From Megalopta genalis (lineage: Eukaryota; Arthropoda; Insecta; Hymenoptera; Halictidae): a stretch of 64,000 bases of DNA. Both the position numbers and the translations under genes were made by a program. Of this stretch, positions 40,070 to 53,611 are shown one piece after another. Below the pieces are notes generated by a model. It did no database searches. It saw only the letters and a list, made by a program, of their open reading frames with translations, and had not been told where the DNA came from. The stretch covers positions 49,263-113,262 of the forward strand of contig NW_027476973.1 of the NCBI RefSeq assembly GCF_051020955.1, in the 5' to 3' direction. Each line of letters starts with the position of its first letter. Within the stretch, counting starts at the first letter, position 1.

Positions 40070-41570
40070 AACACTTGGGATATAAGTGATATGGCTTCAA
40101 ATGCAGACGATCAAACGAGTTAGCTTCAAAACCCATGCGATAAACTTGATTTAGCTTGAAATCAATGCGATGTAGATGGTTTAACTTCAAATCCATGCTT
40201 AACAAATGATTTAGCTTCAAACACTTGGGATATACGTGATATAGCTTCAAATGCAGACGATCAAACGAGTTAGCTTCAAAATCCATGCGATAAACATGAT
40301 TTAGCTTCAAATCAATGCGAAGTAGAAGGATTAGCTTAAAATCCATGCAACACAAATGATTTAGCTTCAAATACTTGCGATATAAATGATATAGCTTCAA
40401 ATGCAGGCGAAACAAACGTGTTAGCTTCTAATCCATGCGAAACTCATGATTTAGCTTCAAATCAATGCGATGTAGAAGGTTTACCTTCAAATCCATGCTT
40501 AACAAATAATTTAGCTTCAAATACTTGGGATATATGTGATATAGCTTCAAATGCAGAAGATCAAACGAGTTAGCCTCAAAATCCATGCGATAAACTTGAT
40601 TTAGCTTCAAATCAATGCGAAGTAGAAGGATGAGCTTCAAATCCATGCAACACAAATGATTTAGCTTCAAATACTTGCGATATAAATGATATAGCTTCAA
40701 ATGCAGGCGAAACAAACGAGTTAGCTTCTAATCCATGCGAAACTCATGATTTAGTTTCAAATAAATGCGATGTAGAAGGTTTACCTTCAAATCCATGCTT
40801 AACAAATAATTTAGCTGCAAACACTTGGGATATAAGTGATAGGGCTTCAAATGCAGACGATCAAACGAGTTAGCTTCAAAACCCATGCGATAAACTTGAT
40901 TTAGCTTGAAATCAATGCGATGTAGATGGTTTAACTTCAAATCCATGCTTAACAATTGATTTAGCTTCAAACACTTGGGATATACGTGATATAGCTTCAA
41001 ATGCAGACGATCAAACGAGTTAGCTTCAAAATCCATGCGATAAACATGATTTAGCTTCAAATCAATGCGAAGTAGAAGGATTAGCTTAAAATCCATGCAA
41101 CACAAATGATTTAGCTTCAAATACTTGCGATATAAATGATATAGCTTCAAATGCAGGCGAAACAAACGTGTTAGCTGCTAATCCATGCGAAACTCATGAT
41201 TTAGCTTCAAATCAATGCGATGTAGAAGGTTTACCTTCAAATCCATGCTTAACAAATAATTTAGCTTCAAATACTTGGGATATATGTGATATAGCTTCAA
41301 ATGCAGAAGATCAAACGAGTTAGCCTCAAAATCCATGCGATAAACTTGATTTAGCTTCAAATCAATGCGAAGTAGAAGGATGAGCTTCAAATCCATGCAA
41401 CACAAATGATTTAGCTTCTAATAGTTGCGATATAAATGATATAGCTTCAAATGCAGGCGAAACAAACGAGTTAGCTTCTAATCCATGCGAAACTCATGAT
41501 TTAGCTTCAAATAAATGCGATGTAGAAGGTTTACCTTCAAATCCATGCTTAACAAATAATTTAGCTTCAA
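40070..41570. repeat. 750-bp tandem duplication (25 monomers)
   Basis: CAAAACCCATGCG at about 40,128 recurs at about 40,878; GGTTTAACTTC and GATATATGTG also recur at +750. Blocks at 40428 and 40728 match 41178 and 41478. Since 750 is five pentamers, the exchange kept the pentamer register. Boundaries are accurate to a few monomers. Confidence 0.75.
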
Positions 41571-42369
41571 ACACTTGGGATATAAGTGATATAGCTTCAA
41601 ATGCAGACGATCAAACGAGTTAGCTTCAAAATCCATGCGATAAACTTGATTTAGCATCAAATCAATGCGAAGTAGAAGGATTAGCTTCAAATCCATGCAA
41701 CACAAGTGATTTAGCTTCAGACACTTGAGATATAAGTGATATAGCTTCAAATGCAGGAGAAGCAAACGAGTTAGCTTCTAATCCATGCGAAACTCATGAT
41801 TTAGCTTCAAATAAATGCGATGTAGAAGGTTTACCTTCAAATCCATGCTTAACAAGTAATTTAGCTTCAAACACTTGGGATATAAGTGATATAGCTTCAA
41901 ATGCAGACGATCAAACGAGTTAGCTTCAAAATCCATGCGATAAACTTGATTTAGCTTGAAATCAATGCGAAGTAGAAGGATCAGCTTCAAATCCATGCAA
42001 CACAAATGATTTAGCTTCAAATACTTGCGATGTAAATGATATAGCTTCAAATGTAGGCGAAACAAACGAGTTAGCTTCTAATCCATGCGAAACTCATGAT
42101 TCAGCTTCAAATCAATGCGATGTAGAAGTTTTACCTTCAAATCCATGCTTAACAAATGATTTAGCTTCAAACACTTGGGATATACGTGACACAGCTTCAA
42201 ATGCAGACGATCAAACGAGTTAGCTTCAAGTCCACGCGAAACAAGCGATTTAGCTTCAGACACTTGCGATATAAGTGATATAGCTTCAAATGCAGAAGAA
42301 ATAAACGAGTTATCTTCAAATCCATGCCAAGCACTTGATTTAGCTGAAAATCAATGCGATGTAGAAGGT

Positions 42370-45300
42370 TTAGCTTCAAATCCATGCAACCCAAATGATT
42401 TAGCTTGAAGTACTTGCGATATAAATGATATAGCTTCAAATGCAGGCGAAACAAACGAGTTAGCTTCTAATCCATGCGAAACTCATGATTTAGCTTCAAA
42501 TCAATATGTAGAAGCTTTACCTTCAAATCCATGCTGAACAAATAATTTAGCTTCAAACACTTGGGATATAAGTGATATAGCTTCAAATGCAGACGATCAA
42601 ACGAGTTAGCTTCAAAATCCATGCGATAAACTTGATTTAGCTTCAAATCAATGCGAAGTAGAAGGATGAGCTTCAAATCCATGCAACACAAATGATTTAG
42701 CTTCAAATACTTGCGATATAAATGATATAGCTTCAAATGCAGGCGAAACAAACGAGTTAGCTTCTAATCCATGCGAAACTCATGATTTAGCTTCAAATAA
42801 ATGCGATGTAGAAGGTTTACCTTCAAATCCATGCTTAACAAATAATTTAGCTTCAAACACTTGGGATATAAGTGATATAGCTTCAAATGCAGACGATCAA
42901 ACGAGTTAGCTTCAAAATCCATGCGATAAACTTGATTTAGCATCAAATCAATGCGAAGTAGAAGGATTAGCTTCAAATCCATGCAACACAAGTGATTTAG
43001 CTTCAGACACTTGAGATATAAGTGATATAGCTTCAAATGCAGACGATCAAACGATTTAGCTTCAAGTCTACGCGAAACAAGTGATTTAGCTTCAGACACT
43101 TGCGATATAAGTGATATAGCTTCAAATGCAGAAGAAACAAACGAGTTATCTTCAAATCCATGCCAAGCACTTGATTTAGCTGAAAATCAATGCGATGTAG
43201 AAGGTTTAGCTTCAAATCCATGCGAAACAAATGATTTAGCATCAGATACTTGCGATATAAGTGATATAGCTTCAAATGCAGGAGAAGCAAACGAGTTAGC
43301 TTCTAATCCATGCGAAACTCATGATTTAGCTTCAAATAAATGCGATGTAGAAGGTTTACCTTCAAATCCATGCTTAACAAATAATTTAGCTTCAAACACT
43401 TGGGATATAAGTGATATAGCTTCAAATGCAGACGATCAAACGAGTTAGCTTCAAAATCCATGCGATAAACTTGATTTAGCATCAAATCAATGCGAAGTAG
43501 AAGGATGAGCTTCAAATCCATGTAACACAAATGATTTAGCTTCAAATACTTGCGAAATAAATGATATAGCTTCAAATGTAGGCGAAACAAACGAGTCAGC
43601 TTCTAATCCATGCGAAACTCATGATTTAGCTTCAAATCAATGCGATGTAGAAGGTTTACCTTCAAATCCATGCTTAACAAATAATTTAGCTTCAGAAACT
43701 TGGGATATAAGTGATATAGCTTCAAATGCAGACGATCAAACGAGTTAGCTTCAAAATCCATGCGATAAACTTGATTTAGCTTCAAATCAATGCGAAGTAG
43801 AAGGATGAGCTTCAAATCCATGTAACACAAATGATTTAGCTTCAAATACTTGCGAAATAAATGATATAGCTTCAAATGTAGGCGAAACAAACGAGTCAGC
43901 TTCTAATCCATGCGAAACTCATGATTTAGCTTCAAATCAATGCGATGTAGAAGGTTTACCTTCAAATCCATGCTTAACAAATAATTTAGCTTCAGAAACT
44001 TGGGATATAAGTGATATAGCTTCAAATGCAGACGATCAAACGAGTTAGCTTCAAAATCCATGTGATAAACTTGATTTAGCTTCAAATCAATGCGAAGTAG
44101 AAGGATGAGCTTCAAATCCATATAACACAAATGATTTAGCTTCAAATACTTGCGATGTTAATGATATAGCTTCAAATGTAGGCGAAACAAACGAGTTAGC
44201 TTCTAACCCATGCGAAACTCATGATTTAGCTTAAAATCAATGCGATGTAGAGTTTTACCTTCAAATCCATGCTTAACAAATAATTTGGCTTCAAACACTT
44301 GGGATATAAGTGATATAGCTTCAAATGCAGACGATCAAACGAGTTAGCCTCAAAATCCATGCGATAAACTTGATTCAGCTTGAAATCAATGCGAAGTAGA
44401 AGGATCAGCTTCAAATCCATGCAACACAAATGATTTAGCTTCAAATACTTGCGATGTAAATGATATAGCTTCAAATGTAGGCGAAACAAACGAGTTAGCT
44501 TCAAGTCCACGCGAAACAAGTGATTTAGCTTCAGACACTTGCGATATAAGTGATATAGCTTCAAATGCAGAAGAAACAAACGAGTTATCTTCAAATCCAT
44601 GCCAAGCACTTGATTTAGCTGAAAATCAATGCGATGTAGAAGGTTTAGCTTCAAATCCATGCGAAACAAATGATTTAGCATCAGATACTTGCGATATAAG
44701 TGATATAGCTTCAAATGCAGGAGAAGCAAACGAGTTAGCTTATAATCCATGCGACACTCATGATTTAGCTTCAAATCAATGCGATGTAGAAGGTTTACCT
44801 TCAAATCCATGCTTAACAAATAATTTAGCTTCAAACACTTGGGATATAAGTGATATAGCTTCAAATGCAGACGATCAAACGACTTAGCTTCAAATTACAT
44901 GCGATAAACTTGATTTAGCTTCAAATCAATGCGAAGTAGAAGGATTAGCTTCAAATCCATGCAACACAAATGATTTAGCTTCAAATACTTGCGATGTTAA
45001 TGATATAGCTTCAAATGTAGGCGAAACAAACGAGTTAGCTTCTAATCCATGCGAAACTCATGATTTAGCTTAAAATCAATGCGATGTAGAGTTTTACCTT
45101 CAAATCCATGCTTAACAAATAATTTAGCTTCAAACACTTGGGATATAAGTGATATAGCTTCAAATGCAGACGATCAAACTAGTTAGCCTCAAAATCCATG
45201 CGATAAACTTGATTTAGCTTGAAATCAATGCGAAGTAGAAGGATTAGCTTCAAATCCATGCAACCCAAATGATTTAGCTTGAAGTACTTGCGATATAAAT

Positions 45301-45637
45301 GATATAGCTTCAAATGCAGGCGAAACAAACGAGTTAGCTTCTAATCCATGCGAAACTCATGATTTAGCTTCAAATCAATATGTAGAAGCTTTACCTTCAA
45401 ATCCATGCTGAACAAATAATTTAGCTTCAAACACTTGGGATATAAGTGATATAGCTTCAAATGCAGACGATCAAACGAGTTAGCTTCAAAATCCATGCGA
45501 TAAACTTGATTTAGCTTCAAATCAATGCGAAGTAGAAGGATTAGCTTAAAATCCATGCAACACAAATGATTTAGCTTCAAATACTTGCGATATAAATGAT
45601 ATAGCTTCAAATGCAGGCGAAGCAAACGAGTTAGCTT
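42370..45637. repeat. Dispersed 2,874-bp offset pair and 300-bp unit run
   Basis: A private 3-bp deletion (AATCAATATGTAGAAGC) near 42,499 recurs near 45,373, and the neighbouring GCAACCCAAATG monomer recurs too, giving an offset of 2,874. Between them, 43303, 43603 and 43903 are successive 300-bp units; the last two share the marker GCTTCAGAAACTTGG. At about 44,246 and 45,085 the one-base-shorter GTAGAGTTTT monomer breaks phase. Confidence 0.7.
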
Positions 45638-48600
45638 CTAATCGATGCGAAACTCATGATTTAGCTTCAAATCAATGCGATGTAGAAGGTTCACCTTCAA
45701 ATCCATGCGCAACAAATGATTTAGCTTCAAACACTTGGGATATAAGTGATATAGCTTCAAATGCAGACGATCAAACGAGTTAGCTTCAAGTCCACGCGAA
45801 ACAAGTGATTTAGCTTCAGACACTTGCGATATAAGTGATATAGCTTCAAATGCAGAAGAAACAAACGAGTTATCTTCAAATCCATGCCATGCACTTGATT
45901 TAGCTGAAAGTCAATGAGATGTAGAAGGTTTAGCATCAAATCCATGCGAAACAAATGATTTAGCATCAGATACTTGCGATATAAGTGATGTAGCTTCAAA
46001 TGCAGGCGAATCAAACGAGTTAGCTTCTAATCCATGCGAAACTCATGATTTAGCTTCAAATCAATGTGATGTAGAAGGTTTACCTTCAAATTCATGCTTA
46101 ACAAATAATTTAGCTTCAAACACTTGGGATATAAGTGATATATCTTCAAATGCAGACGATCAAACGAGTTAGCTTCAAAATCCATGCGATAAACTTGATT
46201 TAGTTTCAAATCAATGCGAAGTAGAAGGATTAGCTTAAAATCCATGCAACACAAATGATTTAGCTTCAAATACTTGCGATATAAATGATATAGCTTCAAA
46301 TGCAGGCGAAACAAACGAGTTAGCTTCTAATCCATGCGAAACTCATGATTTAGATTCAAATCAATGCGATGTAGAAGGTTCACCTTCAAATCCATGCGCA
46401 ACAAATGATTTAGCTTCAAACACTTGGGATATAAGTGATATAGCTTCAAATGCAGACGATCAAACGAGTTAGCTTCAAAATCCATGCGATAAACCTGATT
46501 TAGCTTCAAATCAATGCGAAGTAGAAGGATTAGCTTCAAATCCATGCAACACAAATGATTTAGCTTCAAGTCCTTGCGATATAAATGATATAGCTTCAAA
46601 TGCAGGCGAAACAAACGAGTTAGCTTCTAATCCATGCGAAACTCATGATTTAGCTTCAAATAAATGCGATGTAGAAGGTTTACCTTCAAATCCATGCTTA
46701 ACAAATAATTTAGCTTCAAACACTTGGGATATAAGTGATATAGCTTCAAATGCAGACGATCAAACGAGTTAGCTTCAAAATCCATGCGATAAACTTGATT
46801 TAGCATCAAATCAATGCGAAGTAGAAGGATTAGCTTCAAATCCATGCAACACAAATGATTTAGCTTTAAATACTTGCGATATAAATGATATAGCTTCAAA
46901 TGCAGGCCTAACAAACGAGTTATCTTTTAATCCATGCGAAACTCATGATTTAGCTTCAAATCAATGCGATGTAGAAGGTTTACCTTCAAATCCATGCACA
47001 ACAAATGATTTAGCTTCAAACACTTGGGATATACGTGATATAGCTTCAAATGCAGACGATCAAACGAGTTAGCTTCAAAATCCATGCGATAAACTTGATT
47101 TAGCTTCAAATCAATGCGAAGTAGAAGGATGAGCTTCAAATCCATGTAACACAAATGATTTAGCTTCAAATACTTGCGATATAAATGATATAGCTTCAAA
47201 TGCAGGCGAAACAAACGTGTTAGCTTCTATTCCATGCGAAACTCATGATTTAGCTTCAAATCAATGCGATGTAGAAGGTTTACCTTCAAATCCATGCTTA
47301 ACAAATAATTTAGCTTCGAATACTTGGGATATAAGTGATATAGCTTCAAATGCAGACGATCAAACGAGTTAGCTTCAAAATCCATGCGATAAACTTGATT
47401 TAGCTTCAAATCAATGCGAATTAGAAGGATGAGCTTCAAATCCATGTAACATAAATGATTTAGCTTCAAATACTTGCGATATAAATGATATAGCTTCAAA
47501 TGTAGGCGAAACAAACGAGTCAGCTTCTAATCCATGCGAAACTCATGATTTAGCTTCAAATCAATGCGATGAAGAAGGATGAGCTTCAAATCCATGTAAC
47601 ACAAATGATTTAGCTTCAAATACTTGCGATGTTAATGATATAGCTTCAAATGTAGGCGAAACAAACGAGTTAGCTTCTAATCCATGCGAAACTCATGATT
47701 TAGCTTAAAATCAATGCGATGTAGAGTTTTACCTTCAAATCCATGCTTAACAAATAATTTAGCTTCAAACACTTGGGATATAAGTGATATAGCTTCAAAT
47801 GCAGACGATCAAACGAGTTAGCCACAAAATCCATGCGATAAACTTGATTTAGCTTGAAATCAATGCGAAGTAGAAGGATCAGCTTCAAATCCATGCAACA
47901 CAAATGATTTAGCTTCAAATACTTGCGATATAAATGATATAGCTTCAAATGCAGGCGAAACAAACGTGTTAGCTTCTATTCCATGCGAAACTCATGATTT
48001 AGCTTCAAATCAATGCGATGTAGAAGGTTTACCTTCAAATCCATGCTTAACAAATAATTTAGCTTCGAATACTTGGGATATAAGTGATATAGCTTCAAAT
48101 GCAGACGATCAAACGAGTTAGCTTCAAAATCCATGCGATAAACTTGATTTAGCTTCAAATCAATGCGAATTAGAAGGATGAGCTTCAAATCCATGTAACA
48201 TAAATGATTTAGCTTCAAATACTTGCGATATAAATGATATAGCTTCAAATGTAGGCGAAACAACCGAGTTAGCTTCTAATCCATGCGAAACTCATGATTT
48301 AGCTTCAATCAATGCGATGTAGAAGGTTTACCTTCAAATCCATGCTTAACAAATAATTTAGCTTCAAATACTTGGGATATAAGTGATATAGCTTCAAATG
48401 CAGAAGATCAAACGAGTTAGCCTCAAAATCCATGCGATAAACTTGATTTAGCTTCAAATCAATGCGAAGTAGAAGGATGAGCTTCAAATCCATGCAACAC
48501 AAATAATTTAGCTTCAAATACTTGCGATATAAATGATATAGCTTCAAATGTAGGCGAAACAAACGAGTTAGCTTCTAATCCATGCGAAACTCATGATTTA

Positions 48601-51600
48601 GCTTCAAATAAATGCGATGTAGAAGGTTTACCTTCAAATCCATGCTTAACAATAATTTAGCTTCGAATACTTGGGATATAAGTGATATAGCTTCAAATGC
48701 AGACGATCAAACGAGTTAGCTTCAAAATCCATGCGATAAACTTGATTTAGCTTCAAATCAATGCGAATTAGAAGGATGAGCTTCAAATCCATGTAACATA
48801 AATGATTTAGCTTCAAATACTTGCGATATAAATGATATAGCTTCAAATGTAGGCGAAACAAACGAGTCAGCTTCTAATCCATGCGAAACTCATGATTTAG
48901 CTTCAAATCAATGCGATGAAGAAGGTTTACCTTCAAATCCATGCTTAACAAATAATTTCGCTTCAGAAACTTGGGATATAAGTGATATAGCTTCAAATGC
49001 AGACGATCAAACGAGTTAGCTTCAAAATCCATGCGATAAACTTGATTTAGCTTCAAATCAATGCGAAGTAGAAGGATGAGCTTCAAATCCATGTAACACA
49101 AATGATTTAGCTTCAAATACTTGCGATGTTAATGATATAGCTTCAAATGTAGGCGAAACAAACGAGTTAGCTTCTAATCCATGCGAAACTCATGATTTAG
49201 CTTAAAATCAATGCGATGTAGAGTTTTACCTTCAAATCCATGCTTAACAAATAATTTAGCTTCAAACAATTGGGATATAAGTGATATAGCTTCAAATGCA
49301 GACGATCAAACGAGTTAGCCACAAAATCCATGCGATAAACTTGATTTAGCTTGAAATCAATGCGAAGTAGAAGGATCAGCTTCAAATCCATGCAACACAA
49401 ATGATTTATCTTCAAATACTTGCGATATAAATGATATAGCTTCAAATGCAAGCGAAACAAACGTGTTAGCTTCTATTCCATGCGAAACTCATGATTTAGC
49501 TTCAAATCAATGCGATGTAGAAGGTTTACCTTCAAATCCATGCTTAACAAATAATTTAGCTTCGAATACTTGGGATATAAGTGATATAGCTTCAAATGCA
49601 GACGATCAAACGAGTTAGCTTCAAAATCCATGCGATAAACTTGATTTAGCTTCAAATCAATGCGAATTAGAAGGATGGGCTTCAAATCCATGTAACATAA
49701 ATGATTTAGCTTCAAATACTTGCGATATAAATGATATAGCTTCAAATGTAGGCGAAACAACCGAGTTAGCTTCTAATCCATGCGAAACTCATGATTTAGC
49801 TTCAAATCAATGCGATGTAGAAGGTTTACCTTCAAATCCATGCTTAACAAATAATTTAGCTTCAAATACTTGGGATATAAGTGATATAGCTTCAAATGCA
49901 GAAGATCAAACGAGTTAGCCTCAAAATCCATGCGATAAACTTGATTTAGCTTCAAATCAATGCGAAGTAGAAGGATGAGCTTCAAATCCATGCAACACAA
50001 ATAATTTAGCTTCAAATACTTGCGATATAAATGATATAGCTTCAAATGTAGGCGAAACAAACGAGTTAGCTTCTAATCCATGCGAAACTCATGATTTAGC
50101 TTCTAATAAATGCGATGTAGAAGGTTTACCTTCAAATCCATGCTTAACAAATAATTTAGCTTCAAACACTTGGGATATAAGTGATATAGCTTCAAATGCA
50201 GACGATCAAACGAGTTAGCTTCTAATCCATGCGAAACTCATGATTTAGCTTCAAATCAATGCGATGTAGAAGGTTTACCTTTAAAATCATGCTTAACAAA
50301 TAATTCAGCTTCAAACACTTGGGATATAAGTGATATAGCTTCAAATGCAGACGATCAAACGAGTTAGCTTCAAAATCCATGCGATAAACTTGATTTAGCA
50401 TCAAATCAATGCGAAGTAGAAGGATTAGCTTCAAATCCATGCAACACAAATGATTTAGCTTTAAATACTTGCGATATAAATGATATAGCTTCAAAAGCAG
50501 GCCTAACAAACGAGTTATCTTTTAATCCATGCGAAACTCATGATTTAGCTTCAAATCAATGCGATGTAGAAGGTTTACCTTCAAATCCATGCACAACAAA
50601 TGATTTAGCTTCAAACACTTGGGATATACGTGATATAGCTTCAAATGCAGACGATCAAACGAGTTAGCTTCAAAATCCATGCGATAAACTTGATTTAGCT
50701 TCAAATCAATGCGAAGTAGAAGGATGAGCTTCAAATCCATGTAACACAAATGATTTAGCTTCAAATACTTGCGATATAAATGATATAGCTTCAAATGCAG
50801 GCGAAACAAACGTGTTAGCTTCTATTCCATGCGAAACTCATGATTTAGCTTCAAATCAATGCGATGTAGAAGGTTTACCTTCAAATCCATGCTTAACAAA
50901 TAATTTAGCTTCGAATACTTGGGATATAAGTGATATAGCTTCAAATGCAGACGATCAAACGAGTTAGCTTCAAAATCCATGCGATAAACTTGATTTTAGC
51001 TTCAAATCAATGCGAATTAGAAGGATGAGCTTCAAATCCATGTAACATAAATGATTTAGCTTCAAATACTTGCGATATAAATGATATAGCTTCAAATGTA
51101 GGCGAAACAAACGAGTCAGCTTCTAATCCATGCGAAACTCATGATTTAGCTTCAAATCAATGCGATGAAGAAGGTTTACCTTCAAATCCATGCACAACAA
51201 ATGATTTAGCTTCAAACACTTGGGATATACGTGATATAGCTTCAAATGCAGACGATCAAACGAGTTAGCTTCAAAATCCATGCGATAAACTTGATTTAGC
51301 TTCAAATCAATGCGAAGTAGAAGGATGAGCTTCAAATCCATGTAACACAAATGATTTAGCTTCAAATACTTGCGATATAAATGATATAGCTTCAAATGCA
51401 GGCGAAACAAACGTGTTAGCTTCTATTCCATGCGAAACTCATGATTTAGCTTCAAATCAATGCGATGTAGAAGGTTTACCTTCAAATCCATGCTTAACAA
51501 ATAATTTAGCTTCGAATACTTGGGATATAAGTGATATAGCTTCAAATGCAGACGATCAAACGAGTTAGCTTCAAAATCCATGCGATAAACTTGATTTAGC

Positions 51601-53611
51601 TTCAAATCAATGCGAATTAGAAGGATGAGCTTCAAATCCATGTAACATAAATGATTTAGCTTCAAATACTTGCGATATAAATGATATAGCTTCAAATGTA
51701 GGCGAAACAAACGAGTCAGCTTCTAATCCATGCGAAACTCATGATTTAGCTTCAAATCAATGCGATGAAGAAGGTTTACCTTCAAATCCATGCTTAACAA
51801 ATAATTTAGCTTCAGAAACTTGGGATATAAGTGATATAGCTTCAAATGCAGACGATCAAACGAGTTAGCTTCAAAATCCATGCGATATAAACTTGATTTA
51901 GCTTCAAATCAATGCGAAGTAGAAGGATGAGCTTCAAATCCATGTAACACAAATGATTTAGCTTCAAATACTTGCGATGTTAATGATATAGCTTCAAATG
52001 TAGGCGAAACAAACGAGTTAGCTTCTAATCCATGCGAAACTCATGATTTAGCTTAAAATCAATGCGATGTAGAGTTTTACCTTCAAATCCATGCTTAACA
52101 AATAATTTAGCTTCAAACACTTGGGATATAAGTGATATAGCTTCAAATGCAGACGATCAAACGAGTTAGCCACAAAATCCATGCGATAAACTTGATTTAG
52201 CTTGAAATCAATGCGAAGTAGAAGGATCAGCTTCAAATCCATGCAACACAAATGATTTAGCTTCAAATACTTGCGATATAAATGATATAGCTTCAAATGC
52301 AGGCGAAACAAACGTGTTAGCTTCTATTCCATGCGAAACTCATGATTTAGCTTCAAATCAATGCGATGTAGAAGGTTTACCTTCAAATCCATGCTTAACA
52401 AATAATTTAGCTTCGAATACTTGGGATATAAGTGATATAGCTTCAAATGCAGACGATCAAACGAGTTAGCTTCAAAATCCATGCGATAAACTTGATTTAG
52501 CTTCAAATCAATGCGAATTAGAAGGATGAGCTTCAAATCCATGTAACATAAATGATTTAGCTTCAAATACTTGCGATATAAATGATATAGCTTCAAATGT
52601 AGGCGAAACAACCGAGTTAGCTTCTAATCCATGCGAAACTCATGATTTAGCTTCAAATCAATGCGATGTAGAAGGTTTACCTTCAAATCCATGCTTAACA
52701 AATAATTTAGCTTCAAATACTTGGGATATAAGTGATATAGCTTCAAATGCAGAAGATCAAACGAGTTAGCCTCAAAATCCATGCGATAAACTTGATTTAG
52801 CTTCAAATCAATGCGAAGTAGAAGGATGAGCTTCAAATCCATGCAACACAAATAATTTAGCTTCAAATACTTGCGATATAAATGATATAGCTTCAAATGT
52901 AGGCGAAACAAACGAGTTAGCTTCTAATCCATGCGAAACTCATGATTTAGCTTCAAATAAATGCGATGTAGAAGGTTTACCTTCAAATCCATGCTTAACA
53001 AATAATTTAGCTTCAAACACTTGGGATATAAGTGATATAGCTTCAAATGCAGACGATCAAACGAGTTAGCTTCTAATCCATGCGAAACTCATGATTTAGC
53101 TTCAAATCAATGCGATGTAGAAGGTTTACCTTTAAAATCATGCTTAACAAATAATTCAGCTTCAAACACTTGGGATATAAGTGATATAGCTTCAAATGCA
53201 GAAGAAACGAACGAGTTATCTTCTAATCCATGCGAAACTCATGATTTAGCTTCAAATCAATGCGATGTAGAAGGTTTACCTTGAAATCCATGCTTAACAA
53301 ATAATTTAGCTTCAAACACTTGGGATATAAGTGATATAGCTTGAAATGCAGACGATCAAACGAGTTAGCTTCAAGTCCACGCGAAACAAGTGATTTAGCT
53401 TCAGACACTTGCGATATAAGTGATATAGCTGCAAATGCAGAAGAAACAAACGAGTTATCTTCAAATCCATGCCATGCACTTGATTTAGCTGAAAATGAAT
53501 GACATGTAGAAGGTTTAGCTTCAAATCTATGCGAAACAGATGATTTAGCGTCAGATACTTGCGATATAAATGATATAGCTTCAAATGCAGGCGAAGCAAA
53601 CGAGTTAGCTT
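45638..53611. repeat. Family R higher-order repeat, copy 1 (7,974 bp)
   Basis: The marker TAATCGATGCG at its start recurs at 53612 and 58616. Order: a P-T-A-trimmed block, then 300-bp units at 46027, 46327, 46627, 46927 and 47227. Inner duplications lengthen it: 46627, 46927 and 47227 recur at +3,595 (50222, 50522, 50822), and 47700/47976 recur at +1,497 (49197/49473). Sporadic phase errors occur at about 48,306 (-1), 48,652 (-1), 50,996 (+1) and 51,884 (+2, TA doubled). Confidence 0.78.
46027..47526. repeat. Five successive 300-bp units
   Basis: Units start at 46027, 46327, 46627, 46927 and 47227. Each has the P-Q-P-T-A pentamer twice, with the 29-bp GACGATCAAACGAG monomer followed by a 31-bp monomer. 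They are diverged from one another more than each is from its counterpart in copies at 54 kb and 59 kb, which shows that the multi-kb repeat, not the 300-bp unit, is the current unit of homogenisation here. Confidence 0.8.
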